A stretch of DNA of 64,000 nucleotides, from contig NZ_FNNI01000003.1 of NCBI RefSeq assembly GCF_900106955.1, positions 248,001-312,000 on the forward strand, read 5' to 3'. The DNA comes from Aidingimonas halophila (GTDB taxonomy: Bacteria > Pseudomonadota > Gammaproteobacteria > Pseudomonadales > Halomonadaceae). Below, in pieces: positions 34,847 to 46,932 of this stretch (positions are counted from its first letter, which is position 1; every line of letters begins with the position of its first letter). A model generated the notes under the pieces. That model ran no database searches. It worked only from the letters and a program-made list of their open reading frames with translations, and was not told the DNA's origin. The position numbers and the translations under genes were made by a program.

Positions 34847-36556
34847 CTATTTTCGCGTCTTCATGCCTTTGCCGACACTGGGGTCGCTTTCAATGTTCCG
34901 TGTGATGATCCATTGCTGAAGGATCGAGACGGTATTGTTAACGATCCAGTAGATCACCAACCCGGCCGGGAACCACAGGAAGAAGAACGTGAAAATGACC
35001 GGGAGCATTTTCATGATCTTGGCCTGCATGGGGTCTGGTGGTGTCGGATTGAGCAGTTGCTGCAGGAACATCGAGGCGCCCATGAGGATCGGCAGAATGA
35101 AGAACGGATCCTTCACTGACAGGTCTTCGATCCAGAAGATGAACGGCGCGTGGCGCAATTCCACGGACTCCAGCAGCATCCAGTAGAGCGCGATGAAGAC
35201 GGGCATTTGAACCAGAATCGGGAGACAGCCACCCAACGGGTTGATCTTCTCCTTCTGGTAGAACTTCATCATCTCCTGGGACATCTTCTGGCGATCGTCC
35301 CCATATTGCTCCTTGAGCCGTTGCATCTCCGGCCCGAGCTTGCGCATGCGGGCCATTGACTTGTAGGCCTTGGCAGACAGCGGGAACAACGCCAGCTTGA
35401 CGAAGAGAGTCAGTACGACGATCGACCAGCCCCAGTTACCCAGGACGTCATGGATATGCTCAAGCAGCCAGAACAGCGGGTTCGCCAGGAACCATAGCCA
35501 GCCGAAGTCCACCGTCAATTCCAGATGAGGGGCGACAGCTTCGAGTTGATCCTGGATCTTCGGGCCCATGAATAGGGTCGCGTCGAGTGTGGCTTCTCCC
35601 CCTTCAGCCAGATTCTGTGTGGGACCGGCGAATGCGGCGACGTTGCGATCACGCGAATCCGTCGTGCCGTAATACAGATTCTGTTGATCCTGAGGAGGCG
35701 CCCAGGCCGAAGCGAAGTAGTGCTGGATAATGGCTACCCAGCCGCCTTCGACATCCCGGTTGTCGAAATTGCCGGCCTGTATGTCATCGAAATCGACCTT
35801 TTGATAGCGGTCATCCGGTGATGAATACGCGGCTCCCAGGAATGATTTCATCCCCAGCGCTGGACCGCTGGAGGGATCGGGGCTGTTGTCACGGGCCAGT
35901 TGGCCGATAAAACGAGCCGTGACCGGCTCATTGCCCTGATTGGCCAGATGATAACTGACATCGACGGCGTAATTGCCACGCTCGAAGGTATAGCGTTTGG
36001 TGATGTCGACGCCGTTGACTTCCGCATCCAGTTCGACGACCAACTCATCGTCACCGTCTTCAAGGCGATATTCGGTCGCCTCGGGCTCGTAGGCGATGCG
36101 CCCTTCATGCCCTTCCAACTGCAAACCGGACTTGGCGACATAGCTGCGTCGGTCATTGTCGCTGAGCAGTATGAAAGGCTGCTCCGAGTCGAGTTGTTGC
36201 TTATGCTTGGGGAGGGCGGCATAAACGATGTCGCCCCCTTGCGGGTCGATGCGGACATCCAGGACGTCCGTGATGGCGGCAATCAACTCGCGTCCGTTCT
36301 CTTCCTCGTCTGCGACGTCATCGGCCATCTCGGTGTCGACGTCATCTTCCGAGCTTGGGGCGGCCAGGCCTTCGTCATCTGCCGAGTCACCCTCGTTACC
36401 CGGTGCGTCCGAGTCAGTTCCAGCCTCTTCTGCACTGGAAATGGAAGGCGCATCTGTGTCCGGAGGCACTTGACCGTAATCCTGATTCCACTGCACCACC
36501 AAAAGGTAGGCAAGCACGGCTAATGGAATCAGTAGCAGGAGTCGTTTTACATCCAT
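34847..36556 (-). CDS. yidC: Membrane protein insertase YidC
   Basis: An inner-membrane insertase of 569 residues. One N-terminal transmembrane segment (LLLLIPLAVLAYLLVVQW) is followed by an unusually acidic Asp/Glu/Ser linker (about 30-90), the periplasmic P1 domain and the conserved C-terminal five-helix core (GGCLPILVQMPVFIALYW). The acidic linker fits a halophile. The rnpA stop is 128 bases upstream, and no complete yidD fits between them. Confidence 0.97.
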   Translation of the reverse strand: MDVKRLLLLIPLAVLAYLLVVQWNQDYGQVPPDTDAPSISSAEEAGTDSDAPGNEGDSADDEGLAAPSSEDDVDTEMADDVADEEENGRELIAAITDVLDVRIDPQGGDIVYAALPKHKQQLDSEQPFILLSDNDRRSYVAKSGLQLEGHEGRIAYEPEATEYRLEDGDDELVVELDAEVNGVDITKRYTFERGNYAVDVSYHLANQGNEPVTARFIGQLARDNSPDPSSGPALGMKSFLGAAYSSPDDRYQKVDFDDIQAGNFDNRDVEGGWVAIIQHYFASAWAPPQDQQNLYYGTTDSRDRNVAAFAGPTQNLAEGGEATLDATLFMGPKIQDQLEAVAPHLELTVDFGWLWFLANPLFWLLEHIHDVLGNWGWSIVVLTLFVKLALFPLSAKAYKSMARMRKLGPEMQRLKEQYGDDRQKMSQEMMKFYQKEKINPLGGCLPILVQMPVFIALYWMLLESVELRHAPFIFWIEDLSVKDPFFILPILMGASMFLQQLLNPTPPDPMQAKIMKMLPVIFTFFFLWFPAGLVIYWIVNNTVSILQQWIITRNIESDPSVGKGMKTRK

Positions 36557-36684
36557 GAGAGTTCTGCCCGATGGAAGTGGAGGTCTGGCGACGTATCAGC
36601 CGACGCGATGTTATCAGAGAAGCTGGCGTAACGATCTGCCTCAGTGCAAGCCACCAATACTATCCGGGTGTCAGTGACATCTCG

Positions 36685-37062
36685 TCATGTATCGGAAACC
36701 GAGGCATGGTGTACCTGCTTTTCCAGACGTCGCCACAACCCATGAAGTTGGCGATACAAAGTGGCATTGTCCAGTTCGGTGATACCACGCCGGGCCAGGA
36801 TGACGATATCAACAGCCGGAAGCCGATGTTGTCGCAGGCGAAAGGACTCGCGCGTCACACGTTTGACGCGGTTACGATCTACCGCACGGCGAGCGCTTTT
36901 CTTGCTGATCACGAGCCCAAGCCGAGGATGCCCCGAATCGTTATTGCATGCCAGGGCCAGTAATCCTTTGCCGTGTACCTTGTACGTCGCGTTGTCGAAA
37001 ACGTGTCGATAGTCTCCGGCGCTGAGCAACCGCTGGCGCCGGGGAAATTCATATTGAGACAC
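36685..37062 (-). CDS. rnpA: Ribonuclease P protein component RnpA
   Basis: The protein subunit of RNase P, 125 residues, starting with GTG at 37060-37062 (MSQYEFPRRQRLLSAGDYRH). The RNR signature region ARRAVDRNRVKRVTRESFR is present. It lies 10 bases after rpmH. Confidence 0.96.
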   Translation of the reverse strand: MSQYEFPRRQRLLSAGDYRHVFDNATYKVHGKGLLALACNNDSGHPRLGLVISKKSARRAVDRNRVKRVTRESFRLRQHRLPAVDIVILARRGITELDNATLYRQLHGLWRRLEKQVHHASVSDT

Positions 37063-37072
37063 GTATTCGCCG

Positions 37073-37207
37073 TCAGGCGCTCAGCCGCTTGCGACCCTTG
37101 GCACGACGACGCGCCAGAACAGCACGACCATTTTTGGTTGCCATGCGTGCCCGGAAGCCGTGCATGCGCTTGCGCTTGATAACGCTGGGTTGGAAAGTGC
37201 GTTTCAT
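37073..37207 (-). CDS. rpmH: 50S ribosomal protein L34
   Basis: A 44-residue, very basic ribosomal protein read directly from the sequence: it starts [19 protein letters not shown] and ends GRKRLSA. Length and sequence are those of bacterial L34. First gene of the rpmH-rnpA unit, divergent from dnaA. Confidence 0.98.
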   Translation of the reverse strand: MKRTFQPSVIKRKRMHGFRARMATKNGRAVLARRRAKGRKRLSA

Positions 37208-37429
37208 AATGCGTGATTCCCACGTGGTTGAATGTGACTTGATGACGAATCAATGCGACCCCGTGTTCTATACAAGCGTCGGGGTCTTCGGACCAAGACG
37301 GGGATTTTAGTGAATTCGCCAGTCCGGTGCAATTTCCTCGACACGTTGTTTGCGCAAGAGGCGACGATAGCGGGGTGATGGGTGTGTGTCGTGTCGGTCC
37401 GCCTGTTAGAAGTATTTGTTATTAACCTT

Positions 37430-37600
37430 GGGGATGGTATTTGTGGATAACCTTTTAAATCCTTTATATTCAACTATTTAAAATGATTCCAAGGTTGTGG
37501 CTAACTTGGTGGAAAGAACGTGGGGCTCGTGGGGATCGCTAATGGAGCATCATGAGTTTTCCACAGTACTTGATAGTGGGTGACATGTGGATAACTTGGG
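37430..37600. promoter_or_regulatory. DnaA-box region upstream of dnaA (alternative oriC / dnaA autoregulation)
   Basis: The rpmH-dnaA gap (37208-37654) contains two perfect DnaA boxes on the minus strand (37442-37450 and 37586-37594), plus TTTTCCACA (37557-37565) and TGTGGCTAA (37496-37504) with one mismatch each. An AT-rich segment lies at about 37450-37490. In Pseudomonas the origin lies in exactly this gap. Here it competes with the richer array beside mnmG; at the least it should mediate DnaA autoregulation. Confidence 0.65.
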
Positions 37601-37654
37601 CTCAGGACGATACAATGTCCGGTCTTCATTGGCCCATGAATGGATGAGGTGGCG

Positions 37655-39151
37655 GTGTCTGTCGCTCTTTGGCAACAGTGTCTTGAGTACCTGCAGGATG
37701 AATTGAGTTCACAGCAGTTCAATACGTGGATTCGTCCGTTGCAAGCAGAGGAAGGTGAATCCAACGAATTGCGCCTGCTGGCGCCCAATCGCTTTGTGCG
37801 TGACTGGGTCAGTGACAAGTATGCCAAGCGTATCAATGAATTGATACGTGAACTGTCCCCTTCCAAGCCTCCCAAGGTGTCATTGACTGTAGGCAGTCGC
37901 CGGGCGGGACCCGCCCCTCAGCCACGGCAATTGGGGAATCCGGTATCCGCCGATGCGTACAGTAATAGACCGGCGGCCCCGGCCGTGCAGGTTCCGCCTC
38001 GTGGGGATCTGCCCGATGAGGGAGAAATCGGTGACGCCGGGGCCGGTGAAAGCGAAGTTTCCCAACAGGCGGAATCAAACACCAGAGCCGGCGGCGAGCG
38101 CCAGGTGCAGGTGGAGGGAAGTCTCAAGCACCAGAGTGGACTCAATCCCAATTTCACTTTCGAAACGTTTGTGGAAGGTAAGTCCAACCAACTGGCCAGA
38201 GCCGCTTCACGTCAGGTGTCCGAAAACCCGGGTGGGGCTTACAATCCCCTGTTTCTTTATGGCGGTGTCGGGTTGGGTAAAACGCACTTGATGCATGCCG
38301 TCGGGAATCAATTAGCGATGAAAAGCGACAATGCCAAGGTGGTTTATCTGCATTCGGAACGCTTCGTCGCTGATATGGTCAAGGCACTCCAGCTGAACGC
38401 CATCAATGATTTCAAGCGTTTTTACCGTAGCGTCGATGCGCTGTTGATCGATGATATTCAGTTCTTTGCCGGTAAGGAGCGCTCGCAGGAGGAGTTCTTC
38501 CACACTTTCAATGCCCTGTTGGAAGGTGGACAGCAAATGATCTTGACTTCTGATCGCTATCCCAAGGAAATCAATGGAGTAGAAGAACGTCTGAAGTCCC
38601 GTTTTGGATGGGGTCTGACCGTTGCCATAGAGCCGCCTGAACTTGAAACGCGTGTAGCGATCCTGATGAAAAAGGCGGATCAGGCCAAGGTGGATCTGCC
38701 TCATGATGCTGCGTTTTTCATTGCACAGAAAATACGCTCCAATGTTCGTGAGCTGGAAGGGGCCCTGAAAAAGGTGATTGCCGACTCCCATTTCATGGGA
38801 CGACCGATCACTCAGGATTTTATTCGTGAGTCACTCAAGGATTTGCTCGCGCTCCAGGATAAGCAGGTGGGCGTGGACAATATCCAACGCACCGTCGCCG
38901 AATATTACAAGATCAAGCTAGCGGATCTGTTGTCCAAACGTCGTTCACGTTCCGTGGCCAGGCCACGACAGGTTGCCATGGCGTTGGCGAAGGAATTGAC
39001 CAATCACAGTCTGCCGGAAATCGGGGATGCCTTCGGAGGACGCGACCATACGACGGTTCTCCATGCTTGCCGTAAGGTCCAGTCGTTGCAGGAAGACAAT
39101 GCCGATATCCGTGAGGATTACAAGAATCTGTTGCGATTGCTGACCAGCTGA
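37655..39151 (+). CDS. dnaA: Chromosomal replication initiator DnaA
   Basis: The initiator ATPase, about 498 residues. I prefer the GTG at 37655 ([20 protein letters not shown]) because homologues begin there and ATGAGG precedes it; an in-frame ATG at 37640 lacks a ribosome-binding site. Domain I, a variable linker (about 85-165), the AAA+ domain with [16 protein letters not shown], and the C-terminal box-binding domain ending in [15 protein letters not shown] are all present. Confidence 0.97.
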   Translation: MSVALWQQCLEYLQDELSSQQFNTWIRPLQAEEGESNELRLLAPNRFVRDWVSDKYAKRINELIRELSPSKPPKVSLTVGSRRAGPAPQPRQLGNPVSADAYSNRPAAPAVQVPPRGDLPDEGEIGDAGAGESEVSQQAESNTRAGGERQVQVEGSLKHQSGLNPNFTFETFVEGKSNQLARAASRQVSENPGGAYNPLFLYGGVGLGKTHLMHAVGNQLAMKSDNAKVVYLHSERFVADMVKALQLNAINDFKRFYRSVDALLIDDIQFFAGKERSQEEFFHTFNALLEGGQQMILTSDRYPKEINGVEERLKSRFGWGLTVAIEPPELETRVAILMKKADQAKVDLPHDAAFFIAQKIRSNVRELEGALKKVIADSHFMGRPITQDFIRESLKDLLALQDKQVGVDNIQRTVAEYYKIKLADLLSKRRSRSVARPRQVAMALAKELTNHSLPEIGDAFGGRDHTTVLHACRKVQSLQEDNADIREDYKNLLRLLTS

Positions 39152-39205
39152 TGGCAGTAGTGCGATGCATATATACCGAAATTCAGGACAAGAAGTGGAG
39201 TCTCC

Positions 39206-40309
39206 ATGAAATTTTCCATCTCCCGCGAAGCCTTGTTGCGCCCCTTGACGCTGGTGGCTGGTGTGGTGGAGCGGCGCCAGACCTTGCCAGTACTGTCCAA
39301 TGTGCTGTTGCAGGTCCAGGATGACCAGTTGGCATTGACCGGCACGGATCTAGAGGTTGAGTTGATTGGTCGTGTGGCTCCCGATCAGGTGGATGAGCCG
39401 GGGTCGGCGACGGTGCCGGCACGCAAGTTGATGGACATTTGCAAATCATTGCCGGAACAGTCGGAGATCAATTTTGCAATAGAGGAAGGTCGCGCGGTCT
39501 TGCGCAGTGGGCGGTCACGCTTCACGCTCTCGACCTTGCCCGTCGCAGAATTCCCCAATATCGAGGATGGGCCTGGCAATATTGAGCTCAGCCTGCCTCG
39601 GGGAACGCTCAAGCATCTTATCGATGCCACCTCGTTTGCCATGGCACAACAGGATGTTCGTTATTATCTAAATGGCATGTTGCTGGAGTTGAATTCCAAC
39701 CTCGTGCGAACGGTCGCGACGGATGGCCACCGGTTGGCAGTGTGTTCTCGCCCAGCGGACATCGATGTGGATCCACCCCAGAAGCTGATCGTCCCTCGAA
39801 AGGGGATACTCGAATTGACACGTTTGCTCGGTGACAGTGATGAGCCCGTCAATTTGACCGTTGGAGCGAGTCATGTGCGAGCCCATACGGGGGAATTCAC
39901 GTTCACCTCGAAGCTGGTCGACGGTAAATTCCCTGATTATGAGCGCGTTGTTCCTCGTGGAGGTGACAAGGTATTGATTGCCGAGCGTGCCGAATTGCGT
40001 CAGGTATTGTCACGGACTTCGATTCTTTCCAATGAAAAATACCGTGGTGTTCGTTTGCAGCTAGAGGAGGGCAACCTTCGGGTCACTGCCAATAACCCCG
40101 AGCAGGAAGAAGCCGAAGAAAACGTGGCCATCGAATATAGTGGGGATGGGATGGAGATTGGTTTCAATGTCAGCTATCTGATCGATGTGTTGACCGTCCT
40201 GAATGAGGACCGAGTGCAGCTGACACTCTCGGATCCTAACAGCAGTGCACTGATGGAAGAGCCTGGTGGTGGTGATGCGATGTATGTCGTCATGCCAATG
40301 CGGCTCTAG
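39206..40309 (+). CDS. dnaN: DNA polymerase III beta sliding clamp DnaN
   Basis: The ring-shaped processivity clamp, 367 residues, normal length. It begins MKFSISREALLRPLTLVAGV and ends in the clamp-typical YVVMPMRL. It lies 54 bases after dnaA in the conserved dnaA-dnaN-recF-gyrB order. Confidence 0.98.
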   Translation: MKFSISREALLRPLTLVAGVVERRQTLPVLSNVLLQVQDDQLALTGTDLEVELIGRVAPDQVDEPGSATVPARKLMDICKSLPEQSEINFAIEEGRAVLRSGRSRFTLSTLPVAEFPNIEDGPGNIELSLPRGTLKHLIDATSFAMAQQDVRYYLNGMLLELNSNLVRTVATDGHRLAVCSRPADIDVDPPQKLIVPRKGILELTRLLGDSDEPVNLTVGASHVRAHTGEFTFTSKLVDGKFPDYERVVPRGGDKVLIAERAELRQVLSRTSILSNEKYRGVRLQLEEGNLRVTANNPEQEEAEENVAIEYSGDGMEIGFNVSYLIDVLTVLNEDRVQLTLSDPNSSALMEEPGGGDAMYVVMPMRL

Positions 40310-40407
40310 TGATCCCTTCCATGCTTTGTATGTTGTCGGCATTGACATCTTCATTGTTCATTTGACCCTTTATGGCGGCGTCTCTCAGGCGCCGTAGGAT
40401 CCTGCGA

Positions 40408-41523
40408 ATGCCTCTCGATCGTCTCGCCTTCATGGGGTTACGCAACCTGGTTGATGTCGATTTCACCCCCGGCACCGGTGTCAACCTGATCTCCGGCGCC
40501 AATGGCAGTGGCAAGACAGGCCTGCTTGAAGGAATTCATATTCTGGGTATGGGGCGTTCTTTCCGTACCCATCAGCTTAAACATGCCATCTCCCATTCCA
40601 TGGAGGCGCTGGTTCTCCATGGCCGCCTCACCGGGGATCCCGCTGTCCCCATTGGGCTTCGACGGGCAAGAAATACGAGCGACCTTGAGATACGGATGGC
40701 AGGAGAGAGAGTGACGAGGGTGTCCCACCTCGTTGAATCGCTACCTTTACAGTTGATCAATCCTGATGCATTCCGTCTGCTCGAAGGCTCACCGACGACG
40801 CGTCGTGAGTTTCTCGACTGGGGAGTGTTTCACGTGGAACACGACTTTCTTACGACCTGGAAGCGCGTCCGACGTGCGTTGAAACATCGGAATGCGCTGC
40901 TCAGACATGATAGAATGGACCATCGTTCTCTGGATGCATGGGACCATGAGTTGGTGTGTTGGGGCGAGAAGCTCGACAAGCTGCGCGACGATTATATGCA
41001 GGCGCTTTCGCCGGTATTTGCGGAAACATTAAAAGAATTGCTGCCCATCGATGACCTGTCCTTGCGTTATTATCGCGGCTGGGATCGCCAACGCTCGTTG
41101 AGCGAGGTGCTGAGCCAGTCACGGGATACAGACCGGTCCATGGGATTCACCCAGCAAGGTCCCCAGCGGGCGGATTTACGTATTCGCCTCAAGCGCCGCC
41201 CGGCGGTGGAGGTGCTATCCCGAGGTCAACAAAAACTGGTTGTCAGTGCCTTGAAGCTCGCCCAGGGACGCCTGCTGGAAAACGCAACTGGACGCACCTG
41301 TGTCTATTTGATCGATGATCTGGCGGCAGAACTGGATGCTTATCACCGCCAAGCGTTCTGTCGATGGTTGGAAGTCATGGAATGCCAGGTATTTATCACC
41401 AGCGTTGATCAGGATGCTTTACCAGGTCTCTGGCGATCAGACACACCGGTCGATATGTTTCACGTGAAACAGGGTCGTCTGGCAGCATCACCACACGGAA
41501 TGCAAGACTTCATGACGGAGTAG
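40408..41523 (+). CDS. recF: DNA replication and repair protein RecF
   Basis: An SMC-like ATPase that loads RecA at gaps; 371 residues from the ATG at 40408 (MPLDRLAFMGLRNL). Walker A is SGANGSGKTGLLEGIHIL; the signature and Walker B parts (LSRGQQKLVVSALKLAQG, YLIDDLAAELD) are intact. Two parS-like sequences lie within the coding region, one producing the peptide MFHVKQ near the C-terminus. Its stop lies 3 bases before gyrB. Confidence 0.95.
   Translation: MPLDRLAFMGLRNLVDVDFTPGTGVNLISGANGSGKTGLLEGIHILGMGRSFRTHQLKHAISHSMEALVLHGRLTGDPAVPIGLRRARNTSDLEIRMAGERVTRVSHLVESLPLQLINPDAFRLLEGSPTTRREFLDWGVFHVEHDFLTTWKRVRRALKHRNALLRHDRMDHRSLDAWDHELVCWGEKLDKLRDDYMQALSPVFAETLKELLPIDDLSLRYYRGWDRQRSLSEVLSQSRDTDRSMGFTQQGPQRADLRIRLKRRPAVEVLSRGQQKLVVSALKLAQGRLLENATGRTCVYLIDDLAAELDAYHRQAFCRWLEVMECQVFITSVDQDALPGLWRSDTPVDMFHVKQGRLAASPHGMQDFMTE
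40826..40841. promoter_or_regulatory. parS-like site inside recF
   Basis: TGTTTCACGTGGAACA, one mismatch from the palindromic parS consensus TGTTTCACGTGAAACA. Likely a ParB site. Confidence 0.7.
41456..41471. promoter_or_regulatory. parS site in the 3' end of recF
   Basis: Perfect palindrome TGTTTCACGTGAAACA, the bacterial parS consensus, within the last 23 codons of recF. Confidence 0.9.
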
Positions 41524-43947
<2,424 letters not shown>

Positions 43948-43983
43948 ACCAGAGCCAAAACGACTCGCTGAATCGAAGCCAAA

Positions 43984-43999
43984 TGTTTCACGTGAAACC
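43984..43999. promoter_or_regulatory. parS site downstream of gyrB
   Basis: TGTTTCACGTGAAACC, 15 of 16 bases of the parS palindrome, in the gap between gyrB and gmhB. Confidence 0.85.
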
Positions 44000-44035
44000 T
44001 CGCTCGAGAAGAGTCTGAATTGATGCCGACAGGGC

Positions 44036-44070
44036 AAAAAGCTGGCCTATAGTATATGGCCAGCTTTTTT
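44036..44070. terminator. Bidirectional terminator between gyrB and gmhB
   Basis: AAAAAGCTGGCC (44036-44047) pairs with GGCCAGCTTTTT (44058-44069), giving an A-run on one side and a T-run on the other. It terminates gyrB (plus) and touches the gmhB stop (minus). Confidence 0.88.
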
Positions 44071-44639
44071 TATCGGCAGTTCAGCTCGTTCTGCTGTTCT
44101 AACAGAAGCCAATCCACAAACGATGCAAGGTCATCGAAGATGAGTGTGCCTTCCAGCCCTTCCCCTTGCGCTTCGGTTTTCAACCCCTTTCCCGTCCTGA
44201 CCAATGCCAAGTGACACCCCATCGCTGCCCCCGTTTCCAGGTCACGCAAGCTGTCTCCAACCATCCAGCAGCCTTCGAAGTCGGTCAAGTGAAGCACATC
44301 CTGTATCTGTTCCAATAACCCTGGCTGCGGTTTTCGGCAATGGCAGAAATCATCGGGCCCGTGGGGACAATAAGCAATGTGGGCGAGTTCTCCACCGGCG
44401 ATATTGACCCGTCGATGTAGTTCACGATGTATATTCTCCAATGTCGCTTTGGTGTAGAACCCTCGTGCAATGCCGGATTGGTTAGTTGCCACGGCCACCT
44501 GCCAGCCTGCCTGGTGGAGTCGGGCGATTGATTCAATGGATTGAGGATAGGGCACCCACTCATCGAGTGACTTGATGTACTCATCGGAGTCCTGATTGAT
44601 GACGCCGTCACGGTCGAGTACCACTACTTTTTCAGACAT
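44070..44639 (-). CDS. gmhB: D-glycero-beta-D-manno-heptose-1,7-bisphosphate 7-phosphatase GmhB
   Basis: A HAD-superfamily phosphatase in ADP-heptose synthesis, 189 residues from the ATG at 44639 (MSEKVVVLDRDGVINQDSDE); the longer ORF to 44702 runs through a parS site and is not preferred. Catalytic DRDGVINQ, the zinc-binding cysteines (CPHGPDDFCHCRKP) and MVGDSLRDLETG are visible. It supplies the hldE/hldD pathway encoded about 4-12 kb downstream. Confidence 0.94.
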   Translation of the reverse strand: MSEKVVVLDRDGVINQDSDEYIKSLDEWVPYPQSIESIARLHQAGWQVAVATNQSGIARGFYTKATLENIHRELHRRVNIAGGELAHIAYCPHGPDDFCHCRKPQPGLLEQIQDVLHLTDFEGCWMVGDSLRDLETGAAMGCHLALVRTGKGLKTEAQGEGLEGTLIFDDLASFVDWLLLEQQNELNCR

Positions 44640-44685
44640 ACCGATAGGTCCCATTGCCATGAACGAGAGTCGAAGTGTAGAGCCG

Positions 44686-44701
44686 TGTTTCACGTGAAAC
44701 A
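44686..44701. promoter_or_regulatory. parS site upstream of gmhB
   Basis: Perfect TGTTTCACGTGAAACA palindrome in the gmhB-glyS gap. Confidence 0.9.
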
Positions 44702-44750
44702 ATGGGTGGCGTCTGCGGTTTCCAATCTAGTTTTATACGAGCAGATAGGA

Positions 44751-44766
44751 TGTTTCACGTGAAACG
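44751..44766. promoter_or_regulatory. Second parS site in the gmhB-glyS gap
   Basis: TGTTTCACGTGAAACG, 15 of 16 consensus bases, 49 bases beyond the previous site. Confidence 0.85.
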
Positions 44767-44791
44767 CAGCAAATGACGACATCCGACTACG

Positions 44792-44819
44792 AAAAAACCG
44801 GCATACAGGTATGCCGGTT
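44792..44819 (-). terminator. Rho-independent terminator of glyQS
   Basis: AACCGGCATAC (44796-44806) pairs perfectly with GTATGCCGGTT (44809-44819). On the minus strand it runs into six T residues. It lies about 38 bases after the glyS stop. Confidence 0.9.
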
Positions 44820-44857
44820 AGGTAAACTGGGCTAACGAGTAGCGTCAGAGCGTCAAA

Positions 44858-46930
44858 TCATTGGGAGAGCTCCGATACATCGGCCACTTTGAGGAATAAC
44901 GCTTGCAGACTCGCTAGCAGGGCCAATCGATTGGATCGAATGGCATCGTCATCTGCCATGACCATGACTTCATCGAAGAAATGATCCACGGGTTCGCGAA
45001 GGCTCGCCAGATTATCCAGGGCGGTATGATAGTCCGCTTGGGCAAAGAGCGGCTGTACCTTTGCATCGGAGGTCTTCAGTGCCTCTGCCAGTGCAATTTC
45101 CGCTGATTCTTGTAACAGCGAGGAATCGATCGTGTGGCTGCTTGCCACATCCAGCCCCTGTTTGGTGAGTATATTGGATACACGCTTGTTGGCTGAGGCC
45201 AGCGCCGCCGCTTCCTCTCGTTGGCTGAAGTGGTGCACCGCGCGCAAGCGACGGGCGAAGTCGAGGGGCTTCGTGACGGGGCGTGCTCTGACTGCCAGAT
45301 AGACTTCTGCCGGAATGCCGGCATCCTGAGCCCAGGCGCGGAAGCGGTCCAGCATATATTCCAATACCTGGTCGACCAGGTCTTCCGGCTGGGGCACGTC
45401 CCGATGCTGGGCTGCAGATAGCGTCAATAACTCCTGTAGATCAAGATCCAATTCTCCCTTGATCAGGATATTAAGAACACCGATAGTGGCCCGCCGCAGG
45501 GCGAAAGGGTCCTTGCCACCCGTCGGACGGGCACCGATGGCAAAAATGCCGGTCAGTGTATCCAGTCGGTCGGCCAGGGCCAGCGCCAGACCTGCTTGGC
45601 TCTGCGGGATCTCGTCATCAGCAAAGCGGGGCAAATATTGTTCATAGAGAGCCTGAGCCACCTCATCGGCCTCGCCATCATGACGGGCATAGTAGCAACC
45701 CATGATGCCTTGCAACTCAGGAAATTCCTGAACCATTTCGGTCACCAGGTCGCATTTGGCGAGTTGGGCGGCCCGTTCAGCCTGGGAAACATCGCCATTA
45801 ATGGCATTGGCAATATGTCCGGCAACCACGGCAATACGTTCGGTCTTGTCGGCGAGAGTCCCCAGTTGCTGTTGGAAAACAACATTCGACAGGCCCTCGC
45901 GTCGCGTTATCAATGGGGACTTGCGATCGACGTCGTAGAAAAAAGCCGCGTCGGACAGACGGGGCCGGATCACCTTCTCGTTTCCTTCGATCACCTGTTG
46001 AGGGTCGCGACTATCGATATTCGACACGGTGATGAATAACGGTTTCAGGTGATCATGGCGATCGAGCAAATGAAAGTATTTCTGGTTGGCCTTCATCGAT
46101 GAGATCAGGCACTCCGGAGGGACTTCCAGAAAACGTTCATCGAAGCTTCCTGTCAGCGCAATTGGCCACTCAACCAGTCCACTGACCTCACTGAGCAATT
46201 CATCGTCGATAACCGCTTCGGCGTCGTGGACTTCAGCTTCAGCAAGAACCTGCTCGCGGATACGTTCTCGACGACGCTGACGGTCGGCAAGCACATACGC
46301 GGTTTCTAGTGCATCGAGATACTCATCGGCATGGGATAGCGCAATGCCATCGGGAGCGTGGAAACGGTGTCCATACGTCGTTCGCCCGGATTCAAGGTCG
46401 AACGCTTCGGTATCGATGACCTGGTTACCATACAGCACAACGAGCCAGTGGACCGGGCGTGAAAACTCGACACGTGACGTACCCCAGCGCATGTTCTTGG
46501 GTACCGGCAAGGCTGCGAGAGCCTGCGCTATGATGTCCGGCAACAACTGATCGATGGGTTGTCCCGGCTGCTGGACGCGATAACCTAGCCAGGTTCCCTT
46601 GTCAGTTTCCAGGTGAATCAGGTCAGCAACCGAAACACCGCAGGAGCGGGCGAAACCTTCTGCTGCCTTGGTAGGCTGCCCATCCTTGAAGGCTGCGGAC
46701 AAGGATGGGCCGCGCCGCTCCACTTCACGATCAGGTTGCTTGGCAGCCAGGTCCGTGACACGGACGGCCAACCGGCGAGGGGTGGCATAGGCGTGAACAT
46801 GAGTGAACGGGACATCAGCCTTGTTCAGTCCCTCAGCAATGCCCGAGGCCAGTGCATCTGACAGTGTATCAAGGGCGCCGGGAGGCAACTCTTCGGTGCC
46901 GAGTTCGAGCAATAGTGTATCGGTCGTCAT
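44858..46930 (-). CDS. glyS: Glycyl-tRNA synthetase beta subunit
   Basis: The beta chain of the alpha2-beta2 bacterial glycyl-tRNA synthetase, 690 residues, begins MTTDTLLLELGTEELPPGAL. Together with glyQ, whose stop is 2 bases upstream of its ATG, it charges tRNA-Gly. HD-like and anticodon-binding C-terminal parts are present by length and order. Confidence 0.97.
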   Translation of the reverse strand: MTTDTLLLELGTEELPPGALDTLSDALASGIAEGLNKADVPFTHVHAYATPRRLAVRVTDLAAKQPDREVERRGPSLSAAFKDGQPTKAAEGFARSCGVSVADLIHLETDKGTWLGYRVQQPGQPIDQLLPDIIAQALAALPVPKNMRWGTSRVEFSRPVHWLVVLYGNQVIDTEAFDLESGRTTYGHRFHAPDGIALSHADEYLDALETAYVLADRQRRRERIREQVLAEAEVHDAEAVIDDELLSEVSGLVEWPIALTGSFDERFLEVPPECLISSMKANQKYFHLLDRHDHLKPLFITVSNIDSRDPQQVIEGNEKVIRPRLSDAAFFYDVDRKSPLITRREGLSNVVFQQQLGTLADKTERIAVVAGHIANAINGDVSQAERAAQLAKCDLVTEMVQEFPELQGIMGCYYARHDGEADEVAQALYEQYLPRFADDEIPQSQAGLALALADRLDTLTGIFAIGARPTGGKDPFALRRATIGVLNILIKGELDLDLQELLTLSAAQHRDVPQPEDLVDQVLEYMLDRFRAWAQDAGIPAEVYLAVRARPVTKPLDFARRLRAVHHFSQREEAAALASANKRVSNILTKQGLDVASSHTIDSSLLQESAEIALAEALKTSDAKVQPLFAQADYHTALDNLASLREPVDHFFDEVMVMADDDAIRSNRLALLASLQALFLKVADVSELSQ

Positions 46931-46932
46931 GC

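Noticed and set aside
44640-44702. N-terminal extension of GmhB starting MFHVKHG
   Set aside because: The extension is a translated parS site; GmhB homologues begin at the MSEKVVVLDRDGV methionine.
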